Assembly (NCBI RefSeq): GCF_009497655.1
Contig: NZ_CP023317.1
Location: 3,005,501 to 3,069,500, forward strand
DNA length: 64,000 bases
Reading direction: 5' to 3'
DNA from: Priestia megaterium
Lineage (GTDB): Bacteria; Bacillota; Bacilli; Bacillales; Bacillaceae_H
In this document: piece after piece, positions 33,850-44,810 of the stretch
Position numbering within the stretch: the first letter of the stretch is position 1
How the letters are laid out: each line of letters opens with the position of its first letter
Program-made: the position numbers and the translations under genes
The notes under the pieces: generated by a model
Told to the model about the DNA's origin: nothing
Seen by the model: only the letters and a program-made list of their open reading frames with translations
Database searches by the model: none

Positions 33850-35571
33850 TTATGCGTGGAAATTCGTGCCGTCTGTTACAGCTTCAATTACTCCAGCGCG
33901 GATGACAAAGTCACCAAAGTGCTCGCCTTCTTCTCTTTCTTTTGCATAGCGAGGAAGTAAGACGCGCAGTTCATTTAAAATTTCTTCTTCACTGATATTT
34001 TCACGATACATTTTGCTTAAGCGGCTGCCATCAAATGCTGCTCCAAGATACATATTGTATTTACCCGGTGCTTTACCAATAAAAGCAATTTCACCTAAAG
34101 CAGGACGTGCACAGCCGTTAGGACAGCCCGTCATACGAATCGTGATTTCTTTATCACGAAGACCGTTTTCATCTACAATTGCTTCAATTTTCTCAAGAAG
34201 AACTGGAAGATAACGCTCAGCTTCTGCCATCGCAAGCCCGCAAGTCGGAAGCGATACGCAAGCTAATGAGCTGCGGCGAAGAGCCGAATAATGCTTGCCG
34301 TCTGTTAATCCATACTGTTCAATCAAGTCACTAATTTGCTTTTTCTTTTGAGTGGATACGTTCGCGATAATTAAATTTTGATTGGCCGTTAAACGGAAAT
34401 CACCGCTATGAACTTTTGCAATTTCACGAAGACCCGTCATAAGCTTATAGTCTTCAAAGTCAGCAATACGTCCACCTTGAACAAAAAGAGTAAAGTGCCA
34501 TTTTCCTTTCACACCTTTTTCCCAGCCGTAGCGGTCTCCGTTATGATCAAAGTGATAAGATTTTGCTTCGTCTAAGCTCCAGCCCAGACGGTTTTCAAGC
34601 TCTTCTTTTACCGTTTCTAATCCAAGACGATCAACCGTGTATTTAAAACGCGCGTTTTTACGCACAGAGCGGTTTCCGTAATCACGTTGAATCGTAATGA
34701 TTTTTTCCGCTACTTCTAGAATTTGGTCAGGTCGGCAGAAGCCAATCACTTTTGCAAGCTGAGGGTAAGTTGCTTTATCCCCGTGCGTCATACCCATACC
34801 GCCGCCGATTGCTACGTTAAATCCAACAAGTTTTTCGTCTTCTAAAATGGCAATAAAGCCAAGGTCTTGTGAATACACGTCAATATCGTTAGAAGGTGGC
34901 ACAGCTACGCCAATTTTGAACTTTCTTGGCAAATAGAGCGGACCATACATTGGTTCCACTTCTTCTTCCACTTCCGGTGTGCTAATTACTTTCTCTTCAT
35001 CTAGCCAAAGTTCGTGGTACGCTCTTGTACGAGGCAATAAATAATCACTTAATTTTTTTGACCATTCGAATACTTCAGCGTGCACTTCTGACTGATATGG
35101 ATTCGGATTGCACATTACGTTACGGTTTACATCTCCGCAAGCTGCAATTGTGTCTAATAAAGAAGCATGAATTTCTTGAATCGTTTTCTTCATGTTCCAC
35201 TTTAAAATTCCGTGCATTTGGAACGCCTGACGAGTTGTCAGCTTTAACGTTCCATTTCCGTATTTTTGTGCTAAATCATCCATCACTAGCCACTGTTCTG
35301 GTGTTGAAACACCGCCTGGCGTACGAACGCGAAGCATGAATTGGTAAGCTGGCTCTAGCTTTTGTTTTTGACGTTCATTACGAAGATCTCGATCATCTTG
35401 TAAGTAGCTTCCGTGGAACTTCATCAAACGATTATCGTCTTCAGAAATACCTGAGCTGATGCGGTCTAGCATTGTTTCTCCTAATGTACCGCGTAAATAA
35501 TTACTTTCATCTTTTATGCGCTCAACGTCACTTGGAGGACCTTCGGGCGCTTTTAAAATTTTGTTTACCAT
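33850..35571 (-). CDS. cysI: Sulfite reductase hemoprotein subunit
   Basis: This 573-residue enzyme reduces sulfite to sulfide with six electrons from CysJ. The siroheme-4Fe4S ligands are visible as CVSLPTC and CPNGC, with TRQAFQMHG and RNVMCNPNP as the usual substrate-side blocks. It is the second gene of cysJI, 22 bp after cysJ. AAAGGAG precedes the ATG. It works in assimilatory sulfate reduction toward cysteine. Confidence 0.96.
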   Translation of the reverse strand: MVNKILKAPEGPPSDVERIKDESNYLRGTLGETMLDRISSGISEDDNRLMKFHGSYLQDDRDLRNERQKQKLEPAYQFMLRVRTPGGVSTPEQWLVMDDLAQKYGNGTLKLTTRQAFQMHGILKWNMKKTIQEIHASLLDTIAACGDVNRNVMCNPNPYQSEVHAEVFEWSKKLSDYLLPRTRAYHELWLDEEKVISTPEVEEEVEPMYGPLYLPRKFKIGVAVPPSNDIDVYSQDLGFIAILEDEKLVGFNVAIGGGMGMTHGDKATYPQLAKVIGFCRPDQILEVAEKIITIQRDYGNRSVRKNARFKYTVDRLGLETVKEELENRLGWSLDEAKSYHFDHNGDRYGWEKGVKGKWHFTLFVQGGRIADFEDYKLMTGLREIAKVHSGDFRLTANQNLIIANVSTQKKKQISDLIEQYGLTDGKHYSALRRSSLACVSLPTCGLAMAEAERYLPVLLEKIEAIVDENGLRDKEITIRMTGCPNGCARPALGEIAFIGKAPGKYNMYLGAAFDGSRLSKMYRENISEEEILNELRVLLPRYAKEREEGEHFGDFVIRAGVIEAVTDGTNFHA

Positions 35572-35593
35572 GTTGAAAATCTCCTTTCAATCC

Positions 35594-37402
35594 TCAGTAT
35601 ACATCACGCTGATAACGTTTTTGTTTCTTCATTTCAGCAAGGTAAGCTTCCGCCTCTTCGCGGCTCATCTTGCCTTCTGTTTCAACAATTTCAACTAGCG
35701 TGTTGTGCACGTCGCGTGCCATATTTGTTTTATCTCCGCACACATAAAAAAATGCGCCTTCTTCTAACCACTGGAATAATTCTTTACTATGTTCAAGCAT
35801 ACGGTTTTGTACGTATACTTTTTCTTCAGTATCGCGTGAAAACGCCACGTCCATTTTCGTTAGCACGCCGTCTTTTAACCACTTTTGCCACTCTGTTTGG
35901 TAAAGGAAGTCTGTTACAAAGTGCTGATCTCCAAAGAACATCCATGACTTACCTTTTGCTCCTGTTTCTTCACGCTCTTGCATAAATGAGCGGAACGGAG
36001 CCACACCTGTACCAGGTCCCACCATAATAATCGGCGTTTCTTGGTTTTGAGGAAGCTTAAAGTTTTTATTGCTTTGAAGGTATACAGGAATCGTATCACC
36101 TGGCTGCAAACGTTCTGAACATAGGACTGAACAAACACCTTTACGCTCGCGTCCATGCGCTTCGTAACGTACTGCTCCAATTGTTAGATGAACTTCGTCA
36201 GGATTTGCTGACAAGCTGCTTGCAATTGAATAAAGGCGCGCTGGCATTTTGCGTAAAATAGCTACAAACTCTTGTGCTGATACGTTCCATGGGCCGAAGT
36301 CACGAACTAAGTCAATTACATCACGGCCTTGTGTGTATGCTTTTAATTCCTCGCGATTTTCTACAAGCGCTTTTAATTTATCATTTCCAGTAAGCTCAGC
36401 TGCTTGCTTTAAAAGCGGTTTTGTTAACACGGTAATTTCAAAATTAGAGGTTAGCGCTTCTCTAAGAGGACGCGTTTCTCCTTCTTTATTAACCGTTACA
36501 CTTTCACTTGCATCCCACTTGAATTCGTTAAGAAGAAGATCAACAAGCTCAGGATCATTTTCAGGATAAATACCTAAACTGTCTCCTGGTTCATACGTCA
36601 AACCTGAACCTTCTAGAGATAGTTCTAAGTGTCGCGTTTCTTTATTTGATCCGCGGCCGTTCAAGTTTAAGTTCTCAAGCACTTCTGCTTTAAAAGGATT
36701 TGTTCTTGAGTACGGCGAAGTTCCTGCAGGAGCTTCCGCCGGAACAGCTGCCGAAGCGCTGTGTCCTTTCGCTTCGCTTAATCCGTCAATAACACCTTTA
36801 AGCCATTTATTTGCGGGCTCTTCAAAATCTAAATCACAGTCAACGCGCGGATACAGTCTTTCACCGCCAAGTTCTGCTAAGCGCACATCAAATTCTTTCC
36901 CTGTTTGACAGAAAAATTCGTATGAGCTGTCTCCAAGCGACAAGACAGAAAAACGGAAATTTTCAAGCTTTGGCGCTCGACGGCCGTGAAGAAATTCGTG
37001 GAAAGATAGCGCGTTATCAGGCGGCTCTCCTTCTCCATGTGTACTTACAACAATTAATAAATTTTCAAGTTTCTTTAAAGTATTTGGTTTGAAATCATTC
37101 ATAGAAGATACAGTTACATTAAAACCTTTTGCTTCAAGCGTTTTGCCTGTATTTTCAGCAAGACCTTGAGCATTTCCTGTCTGTGATCCGTAAAGAATCG
37201 TTACGTCTTTTGAAATCGTCTGCTCCGCTTGAGCAGGCGCTGCTGTAGAAACGTCTGGCGTTCCTTCGGCAGACGTAGATTGAGATGCTGTTAAATAACC
37301 ACTCAACCACATTTTTTGTGCTTCTGTTAATGTCGGCAGAAGGCGATTAAGCAAATCTGCTTGTTCTTGATTAAAAGGGCTGTTTACTACCTTAAGTTGC
37401 AA
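35594..37402 (-). CDS. cysJ: Sulfite reductase flavoprotein subunit
   Basis: A 602-residue diflavin reductase: N-terminal flavodoxin domain with LYGSQTGNAQGLAEN (FMN, from about residue 65), then an FAD domain with RLYSIASS, and an NADPH domain with MVGPGTGVAPFRSFM. It passes electrons from NADPH to CysI. TTG 37402 with GAGGTGG upstream gives MQLKVVNSPFNQ, matching B. subtilis CysJ, so the earlier in-frame GTG codons are not used. Confidence 0.95.
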   Translation of the reverse strand: MQLKVVNSPFNQEQADLLNRLLPTLTEAQKMWLSGYLTASQSTSAEGTPDVSTAAPAQAEQTISKDVTILYGSQTGNAQGLAENTGKTLEAKGFNVTVSSMNDFKPNTLKKLENLLIVVSTHGEGEPPDNALSFHEFLHGRRAPKLENFRFSVLSLGDSSYEFFCQTGKEFDVRLAELGGERLYPRVDCDLDFEEPANKWLKGVIDGLSEAKGHSASAAVPAEAPAGTSPYSRTNPFKAEVLENLNLNGRGSNKETRHLELSLEGSGLTYEPGDSLGIYPENDPELVDLLLNEFKWDASESVTVNKEGETRPLREALTSNFEITVLTKPLLKQAAELTGNDKLKALVENREELKAYTQGRDVIDLVRDFGPWNVSAQEFVAILRKMPARLYSIASSLSANPDEVHLTIGAVRYEAHGRERKGVCSVLCSERLQPGDTIPVYLQSNKNFKLPQNQETPIIMVGPGTGVAPFRSFMQEREETGAKGKSWMFFGDQHFVTDFLYQTEWQKWLKDGVLTKMDVAFSRDTEEKVYVQNRMLEHSKELFQWLEEGAFFYVCGDKTNMARDVHNTLVEIVETEGKMSREEAEAYLAEMKKQKRYQRDVY

Positions 37403-37787
37403 CACTGTCCACCTCACAAAAATATATAATTTAAATATGTATGCTTTTACGAATCATCTTCAACAACATGTAATACCTGTGTCTAATTAATCAATGATGT
37501 TTCCCTTCATACATTATTATTCCTATAGATTATATCAAATTTAATTATATAAATCATTAGAAAATTCTTATCAAATTCGTCTACCTGCATTTTATCGGAG
37601 AAGAATAAATTAGTAAAATACATATAATTGATAGATAGTATTAAGATCATTAATAATTGAAGCTGTCGTTACGTCTTTTTGTAAATGCAGTTACTTCCAT
37701 ATCTGCTCATTCTACATCCTTCACACGAATATGAATATTTTGTAATTTTTAGAGAAGTTTTGTAGAAAAGGTTTTCTTTCTCATCAG

Positions 37788-37812
37788 AATGTTACATAAT
37801 AAATGTAACATT
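37788..37812. promoter_or_regulatory. Perfect 10-bp inverted repeat, possible operator
   Basis: AATGTTACAT-AATAA-ATGTAACATT. The symmetry is perfect over 20 bases. It does not fit the 17-bp GlnR/TnrA box and no regulator can be assigned. Confidence 0.5.
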
Positions 37813-37924
37813 AATCCTTTTAAAAAACACTATACGTAAAAGACAGTATATTCTGAAATTTAGGACAGTTTATAGGTGAGCTAGCAACCTTTTATTCGAT
37901 CTATTCATACACATTGAAGAATAT

Positions 37925-37958
37925 AAAGGGAAGCCTGCAGTACATACCGTTCCCTTTT
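37925..37958 (+). terminator. Terminator-like hairpin upstream of the small gene pair
   Basis: AAAGGGAA / TTCCCTTT stem with a 17-nt loop and a short T-run, 60 bp before the 60-residue gene. It may end an unannotated short transcript or act as an attenuator. Confidence 0.45.
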
Positions 37959-38020
37959 GCTCATCTCAAATGAAAGGACTGGCTTTTAATCAGGTAATCT
38001 TTTTTAAGGAGGCTTCTTGA

Positions 38021-38203
38021 ATGTTTTTACGAGAATTAACGAAAAGTGGGACGATAACTGTTTCTTACTATAAAGATGGAACGTTGCAAACGTGCAAAGG
38101 CCGCGTGCACAACTTAAATCTCCATCAGCAAATTCTATCCGTAAAAGACGAAAATGAAGCCGTTGTTTCCCTTTTGCTTTCTGATATTAAATCCATTCAT
38201 TAG
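38021..38203 (+). CDS. 60-residue protein, YolD-like small beta-barrel
   Basis: MFLRELTKSGTITVSYYKDG and then a short beta-rich chain ending LLLSDIKSIH. The strand pattern YYKDGTLQTCKGRVHNLNL followed by a 'SDIKSI' end recalls YolD-like proteins, which are longer. AAGGAGG precedes the ATG. It is 25 bp upstream of a 50-residue gene and probably forms an operon with it. Function unknown. Confidence 0.7.
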   Translation: MFLRELTKSGTITVSYYKDGTLQTCKGRVHNLNLHQQILSVKDENEAVVSLLLSDIKSIH

Positions 38204-38228
38204 TATGTAAAATTAAGGAGGAATTACT

Positions 38229-38381
38229 ATGTGGAAAGATAATAAGCAAGCGCTTACAGATTTTGTGACGGAAGATCGGTTTGAACTGAACTTATATTTA
38301 TCGTATTTGCTTGATCAAATTTCGTATGACACGTCTAAACAATCCCCTTTTCTTCGCAAGCCTAATGAAACAACTAGTTAA
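38229..38381 (+). CDS. 50-residue protein, unknown
   Basis: ATG 38229 with AAGGAGG upstream encodes MWKDNKQALTDFVTEDRFEL, then a helical run NLYLSYLLDQISYDT and a basic tail. TAA is at 38379-38381. It is the second gene of a pair with the 60-residue gene and is followed by a strong terminator. No family recognised. Confidence 0.65.
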   Translation: MWKDNKQALTDFVTEDRFELNLYLSYLLDQISYDTSKQSPFLRKPNETTS

Positions 38382-38386
38382 TATAG

Positions 38387-38416
38387 AAAAAAAGCGCACA
38401 AATTTGTGCGCTTTTT

Positions 38417-38418
<2 letters not shown>
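38387..38418. terminator. Bidirectional terminator (small gene pair / MFS efflux gene)
   Basis: AAAAAAAGCGCACA / TGTGCGCTTTTTTT 14-bp stem, 4-nt loop. Confidence 0.92.
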
Positions 38419-40499
<2,081 letters not shown>

Positions 40500-40539
40500 A
40501 TCTATTCCTCCAGGCTTGCTTATTTATTTCATGTTATAA

Positions 40540-40561
40540 ATAGTTAATGCTAATTAACTAT
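40540..40561. promoter_or_regulatory. MarR operator
   Basis: ATAGTTAAT-GCTA-ATTAACTAT, perfect 9-4-9 dyad in the divergent region, typical of MarR binding sites in size and AT-richness. Confidence 0.65.
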
Positions 40562-40602
40562 AAATGCATATAAACTAAAAGTCAATTATTTCTTTTTTAG
40601 TG

Positions 40603-40633
40603 TTGACCCTTACGCTGCGTTATATTTTATAGT
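40603..40633 (+). promoter_or_regulatory. MerR-type promoter with 19-bp spacer
   Basis: TTGACC (40603-40608), a 19-bp spacer and TATAGT (40628-40633). The spacer contains CTTACGCTGCGT, and GACCCTTACGCTGCGT resembles the GACC-CTNACGTNGCGT operators of BmrR/Mta/TipA-type activators. The long spacer is the hallmark of MerR-activated promoters. Confidence 0.75.
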
Positions 40634-40657
40634 AGATTTCAGAAGGGAGATGAAAGA

Positions 40658-41407
40658 ATGAACAGAAAAGTAAAAGAAGTGGCTGACTTAGTAGGAATCA
40701 GCGTCCGCACGCTGCATCACTATGATGAAATCGGGCTATTAAAACCTGATGCTGTCAGTGAATCCGGCTACCGGCTTTATTCACCGGCTAATCTTGATAT
40801 GCTTCAGCAAATATTATTTTTTAAAGAACTTGGCTTCCCTTTAAAACAAATTCAGGAGATTATAACAGACCCAACATTTAATCGCACAGAAGCGTTGATA
40901 CTGCAAAAAAACATGCTGATTGAAAAACGCAGTCGGCTCGATCAAATGATTGCAACCATTAATAAAACGATTCAATATGAAAAAGGAGCGATTGAAATGA
41001 ACGAAAAAGAGCGGTTTAAAGGGCTGGATTTTTCGCATAACCCATACGAAGAAGAAGCCCGGAAGCGCTGGGGAAATCAGCGCGTAGATGAAGCGAATGA
41101 AAAAGTACAAAGCTTTTCACATGAAGAACAGCAGCGCATGTCAAACGAATGGGAAAGTATCTACACTCACTTAGCTTCTCTGCGTGATCTGTCACCATCC
41201 TCTACAGAAGCTCAAAAAGCCATTGACCAATGGTATCAATTTTTAAATAAGAACTTTGGAACGTATTCGTTAGAAGCCTTTAAAGGTCTTGGAGAGATGT
41301 ATGTACAAGATGAGCGGTTTACAGCCAACATCGATCGCTACGGAAAAGGATTAGCGAAATTCATGAACGAGGCGATGAGTACATTTGCTGATGCTAAAAA
41401 ACAATAA
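40658..41407 (+). CDS. MerR-family activator with TipAS domain (Mta-like)
   Basis: A 249-residue protein with a MerR helix-turn-helix ([20 protein letters not shown]), [15 protein letters not shown], a coiled-coil dimer helix, and a C-terminal TipAS antibiotic-sensing domain from about residue 130 with [13 protein letters not shown]. It resembles B. subtilis Mta, which activates multidrug efflux genes and itself. The promoter has the MerR 19-bp spacer and dyad. AAGGGAG precedes ATG. Confidence 0.88.
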   Translation: MNRKVKEVADLVGISVRTLHHYDEIGLLKPDAVSESGYRLYSPANLDMLQQILFFKELGFPLKQIQEIITDPTFNRTEALILQKNMLIEKRSRLDQMIATINKTIQYEKGAIEMNEKERFKGLDFSHNPYEEEARKRWGNQRVDEANEKVQSFSHEEQQRMSNEWESIYTHLASLRDLSPSSTEAQKAIDQWYQFLNKNFGTYSLEAFKGLGEMYVQDERFTANIDRYGKGLAKFMNEAMSTFADAKKQ

Positions 41408-41410
41408 ATC

Positions 41411-41540
41411 AAAAGAGATTGAGATATAACTACATCAATTATATGAAGCCTACGTTCATCACCACAATGGAAAAATCCGAACGATTCATCGTTCGGATTT
41501 GCATTCACTTAACATACTTTTGTCTCAGCCTCTTTTTATA
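41411..41540. repeat. Dispersed terminator element, copy B
   Basis: Left arm AAAAGAGATTGAGATATAAC, central perfect 13-bp stem AAATCCGAACGAT (41473-41485) / ATCGTTCGGATTT (41488-41500), right arm TTTTGTCTCAGCCTCTTTTT (41518-41537). The two ends are imperfect inverted repeats. It sits between convergent genes and serves as a terminator. Confidence 0.8.
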
Positions 41541-42069
41541 AGTGAAGACCCATAAGCATTGTATTATAGTAGACGCCATTTATATAGGTGTCTTTTTCTT
41601 TTAATCCTTCTGTTTGAAACCCTAGCTGTTTGTATAAAGAAATAGCTCTTTGATTATCTTCTCGCGTTACAAGTTCGATTTTTTTTGTTTGTTTATTCAT
41701 ACGTGCCCATTCAATCAGCTCAATCATTAGCTGTCTTCCTAGCCCTAGCCCGCTATAAGCATTCTCTACCACGATACCAAGGGTACCCACATGCTTATTA
41801 CGCGGGTTTTGAGACGAGGTGATGGATGCAATACTAATGATTTCTTCTTCTTTTTCAGTCACGACTATAAGAGAGTTTTGCTCTTGTTTTACAGAAGCTA
41901 AAAACACTTCATACTCTGAAACTGGTCTAAGAAACTCCCCTTCTCCAAATGAAAGAAAATCACTTTCTCCTCCCACTCGATTGTAAAAAGCAATCATTTT
42001 CTCTGCGTCTTTTGATTCTGCTTCTCGAATGGTGACGCCTATACCATTCTTTAATGTACGTAAACTCAT
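41536..42069 (-). CDS. GNAT-family acetyltransferase
   Basis: A 177-residue GNAT: opening TIREAESKDAEKMIAFYNRV, central strand LIVVTEKEEEIISIASI, the acetyl-CoA loop YSGLGLGRQLMIELIEWAR, and QRAISLYKQLGFQTEG at the end. GAAGATAG precedes ATG. It is in tandem with the next upstream gene, 44 bp away. Substrate unknown. Confidence 0.87.
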   Translation of the reverse strand: MSLRTLKNGIGVTIREAESKDAEKMIAFYNRVGGESDFLSFGEGEFLRPVSEYEVFLASVKQEQNSLIVVTEKEEEIISIASITSSQNPRNKHVGTLGIVVENAYSGLGLGRQLMIELIEWARMNKQTKKIELVTREDNQRAISLYKQLGFQTEGLKEKDTYINGVYYNTMLMGLHL

Positions 42070-42113
42070 ATATCTATCTTCCTTTTAGTTATTCTTGTTT
42101 GCCTATATGGGTT

Positions 42114-42485
42114 TTAGCGCTGTTTTTCTCTCCACTGACCTAACCACATGCGATTCCCTAAAGCCGTAAAATCATTTTCGTCGGCGTAGCGTTCAATGAC
42201 GGAAAGCGCGTTGTCCTCAAGCATTGGTGAATAGCTCATAATTTCTAAAATATGATGTGCAGCCCATAGGTCAATTCGATAAGTAGGATTCGTCAGCAGT
42301 GTTGAAAATTCAAAGAGCATGCCTGGATAGTATAAATGAATGAGCTGCGCAATTTTTTTCATATCTTCTGCAGCTCGGTTTCCTTTTTTTACAGATTGTT
42401 TATCTCGATAATCGATTTCATAATGAATTTTTGCGCTTTTTTGATAAAGATCAACTAGCGTTTCGTACGTACGATGTTTCTGCAT
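42114..42485 (-). CDS. HEAT-like helical protein (DUF2019-like), unknown function
   Basis: A 123-residue helical protein with a NPTYRIDLWAAHHILEIMSY segment typical of DUF2019/HEAT-type repeats. DUF2019 proteins are found among contact-dependent immunity-like genes, but no toxin gene is near. AAAGGAAG precedes ATG. It is 44 bp upstream of the GNAT gene and may share its transcript. Confidence 0.68.
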   Translation of the reverse strand: MQKHRTYETLVDLYQKSAKIHYEIDYRDKQSVKKGNRAAEDMKKIAQLIHLYYPGMLFEFSTLLTNPTYRIDLWAAHHILEIMSYSPMLEDNALSVIERYADENDFTALGNRMWLGQWREKQR

Positions 42486-42527
42486 TTCTCATCTTCCTTT
42501 GCTTCTAGATTTCCTCGTTTGAAGATG

Positions 42528-42719
42528 CTATAGTTCATTTTTAGGTTTCATATATTCAACTAAATGCAGCAAAAATATGATGCTTCCGCCAATGCACATC
42601 ACAAAACTTAACGTAGCAGGATACTGAATAAAGAAACCGACAACACCAAAAATCAGCATAGCAAGCGCTCCTATCATCATAAACAGATGATAAGCCGGTG
42701 TATTTTCTTCATTATTCAT
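42528..42719 (-). CDS. Small two-helix membrane protein
   Basis: A 63-residue protein with two membrane helices (about 10-30 and 35-55) after MNNEENTPAYHLFMM. AAAGGAG precedes ATG 42719, so the longer upstream frame is rejected. No family recognised. Confidence 0.65.
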   Translation of the reverse strand: MNNEENTPAYHLFMMIGALAMLIFGVVGFFIQYPATLSFVMCIGGSIIFLLHLVEYMKPKNEL

Positions 42720-42803
42720 ACATAACTCCTTTTCACTATTTTTTAAGTTATTAAAAAGATATGACACTTCTTTTGGACTATGATCTTTTATTTTGCTGCC
42801 GCT

Positions 42804-43076
42804 TTATTTCTTTAGCTTAGCACGAAGTAACGTGAGAAGGCCTCCTCCAAACATCACGCCACCCACAATTTGATACAGGTGTATGTAGCTTTTTACCGTT
42901 TCAACATACAGATCTGTGTCTACATTCCCTTTACTTTCTAGCCATTTTTGGCCCATTGCCTGACCCGTTGCAACGCTTTTTAACAAAACGACCAGGCCTC
43001 CGAGCATGACAACGGCGGCGATCATAAGCTGTACCTTTTCTTTGTCATCTAGCATTTTTTTGAATTCGTCTGCCAT
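42804..43076 (-). CDS. Small two-helix membrane protein
   Basis: A 90-residue protein with helices at about 17-35 and 65-83 and a charged loop between. AGAGAGATAG precedes ATG 43076. It lies upstream of another tiny membrane protein. Function unknown. Confidence 0.65.
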   Translation of the reverse strand: MADEFKKMLDDKEKVQLMIAAVVMLGGLVVLLKSVATGQAMGQKWLESKGNVDTDLYVETVKSYIHLYQIVGGVMFGGGLLTLLRAKLKK

Positions 43077-43298
43077 CTATCTCTCTCCCACCCTTACCTT
43101 GTTATGTATCTACTTGTTTGTAATCATGCTGTTTTTTCTCTATTATAACGCTCAACTTGGTCATTATAACACGGTTTTGCACTGCCTTTAGTCTTACTTT
43201 TCATAAATGAAGCCATTTTGGGTGATACTATTTTTGAAACACAGGCGTCTTTAACATCCCTTCATTATTTTTGAAGGGTTACTAATTGAGGTTGATAC

Positions 43299-43532
43299 AT
43301 GCTTATATTTTTAGGGATTTTTTTACTTTGTGCAGCTGTTTGTTTAGTAGAAATACCTTATTTAAAAAAAGTGAACAGTCAAAGAGAAAAGCGAATTTTT
43401 TGGAGTTTGTTCACAGTAAGTATTTTAATTGTTAGTTTAAAATATGGCGGTGTGGAAATCCCTAACCCTGGAGACGGCATTGCTTTTTTATTAAAACCTT
43501 TTAGTGATTTTTTGTTCAGTCTGTTGAAGTAA
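43299..43532 (+). CDS. Putative D-type subunit of a germinant receptor
   Basis: A 77-residue protein with two membrane helices (1-20, 33-50) and a C-terminal IPNPGDGIAFLLKPFSDFLF. Small two-helix 'D' proteins of about this size are encoded beside germinant-receptor genes in Bacillus spp. It is 15 bp before a GerB-type gene. GAGGTTGATAC precedes ATG. The D assignment is inference from size, topology and neighbour. Confidence 0.6.
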   Translation: MLIFLGIFLLCAAVCLVEIPYLKKVNSQREKRIFWSLFTVSILIVSLKYGGVEIPNPGDGIAFLLKPFSDFLFSLLK

Positions 43533-43547
43533 AAGGAAGTGAACAAC

Positions 43548-44657
43548 GTGCATAGTCAGATAAAATTATCCGCAGCACAGTTTCGAATACTCGTGATTTT
43601 TTATAGTTTAGGCGACACTATTTTAGTCGTACCTGGAAGCTTAACGGCTGATTCTAAACAAGAGGCATGGATTCCAGCCATTTTAGGCGTAGGTGTAGGC
43701 GTTTTTCTTGTATGGATGTATATCAAACTTTCTAGCCTTTATCCGAATAAAACCCTTGTAGAACTAAACGAAGCCATTTTAGGCAAGTGGCTAGGAAAGT
43801 TTGTCTCTCTTTTATTTGTCGCTTCTACTCTTCTTTTTTGCAGTCAAGTTTTGTTTTACGTGGGCTCATTTCTAACAACTCGCATTATTATTCAAACGCC
43901 TATGCTTGCTGTTCATATTTTGTTTATGGGAATTGTGATTGTCGGCGTTCGTCTTGGCATTGAAACGATTGCCCGCTGTGCTGAAATTCTCTTTCCTTGG
44001 TTTGTTATTCCGTTTTTAATCTTAGTTTTTTCGATCTTCCCTCAAATTCATTATGAGAATTTACAGCCTTTGTTAGAGGTAGGCGTTAAGCCTATTATTA
44101 GATCTATTCTGGTCTTTACAAGTATTACGTCTCTCACTTTTATTGTATTGCTGACCGTTTTCCCTGCTCACGTAGGGGAACCTGATCAGCGGAACCGCGC
44201 TTTTTTTACAGGAAGCTTAATCGGCGGAGGCATTATGATTATTATTTTATTACTTGGCATTCTTGTACTTGGAAATACGTATACACGTATCGCTTTATAT
44301 CCAAGCTATGAGCTTGCAAGGCGTATCGAAGTTGCCGATTTTCTGAAAAATATTGAAGTAATCATGGCCATTATGTGGTTTTTATCTCTTTATTTCAAAA
44401 CGTCTCTCTACTATTATGCGACCGTTTCCGGACTCGCTCAAATTCTTGAATTAAAAAACTACCGAATTTTAACTCTTCCGCTAGGCATTATTGCCGTTAC
44501 ATTTTCACTTATCGTGTATCCAAGCATTCCCTATGAACAAACGTGGGACAGAGATACGTGGATTCCATACAGTCTGTTATTTGGACTATTTTACCCTCTT
44601 GGATTATTAATAGTTGGGAAAATTCGCGTAAAGCATTCGGCGTCTTTATCGAAATAA
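43548..44657 (+). CDS. Spore germinant receptor B subunit (GerAB/YndE-like permease)
   Basis: A 369-residue, 10-helix APC-superfamily protein with LSAAQFRILVIFYSLGDTIL at the start and the GerAB-style EAWIPAILGVGVGV. B subunits bind germinants in the spore inner membrane. No A or C subunit gene is in the neighbourhood, so this is an orphan B (or B-D) unit. GTG 43548 with AAAGGAAG upstream is preferred over GTG 43539, which is too close. It overlaps no other gene. Confidence 0.88.
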   Translation: MHSQIKLSAAQFRILVIFYSLGDTILVVPGSLTADSKQEAWIPAILGVGVGVFLVWMYIKLSSLYPNKTLVELNEAILGKWLGKFVSLLFVASTLLFCSQVLFYVGSFLTTRIIIQTPMLAVHILFMGIVIVGVRLGIETIARCAEILFPWFVIPFLILVFSIFPQIHYENLQPLLEVGVKPIIRSILVFTSITSLTFIVLLTVFPAHVGEPDQRNRAFFTGSLIGGGIMIIILLLGILVLGNTYTRIALYPSYELARRIEVADFLKNIEVIMAIMWFLSLYFKTSLYYYATVSGLAQILELKNYRILTLPLGIIAVTFSLIVYPSIPYEQTWDRDTWIPYSLLFGLFYPLGLLIVGKIRVKHSASLSK

Positions 44658-44810
44658 AAAGAAATTGAGACATAACGAAATCCATCCAATCAACAGCTAG
44701 AAGGAAGCTACATGCATGAAACTTAGATTCATCCTATCAATAAAAAAATCCGAACGATGAATTGTTCGGATTTTCCCTCAACGAAACTACTTTGTTTTAC
44801 CCTCTTTTAA
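44656..44810. repeat. Dispersed terminator element, copy C
   Basis: Left arm AAAAGAAATTGAGACATAAC then GAAATCCATCC, block TTAGATTCATCCTATCAAT, stem AAAATCCGAAC (44745-44755) / GTTCGGATTTT (44764-44774), right arm ACTTTGTTTTACCCTCTTTT. Same order as copies A and B. It lies between convergent gerB-type and CPBP genes. Confidence 0.8.

Larger units (their letters stand above)
37403..38020. other. 618-bp intergenic region upstream of cysJI
   Basis: Very AT-rich. It contains a minus-strand TATAAT near 37525-37560, a perfect dyad at 37788-37812 and a terminator-like hairpin at 37925-37958. No S-box or T-box structure was recognised by eye, and no open frame with a ribosome site was found before 38021. 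Confidence 0.6.

Noticed and set aside
37403-38020. S-box (SAM) riboswitch upstream of cysJI
   Set aside because: The conserved S-box core was not seen on the minus strand, and the upstream sequence is mostly AT-rich without the required helices.
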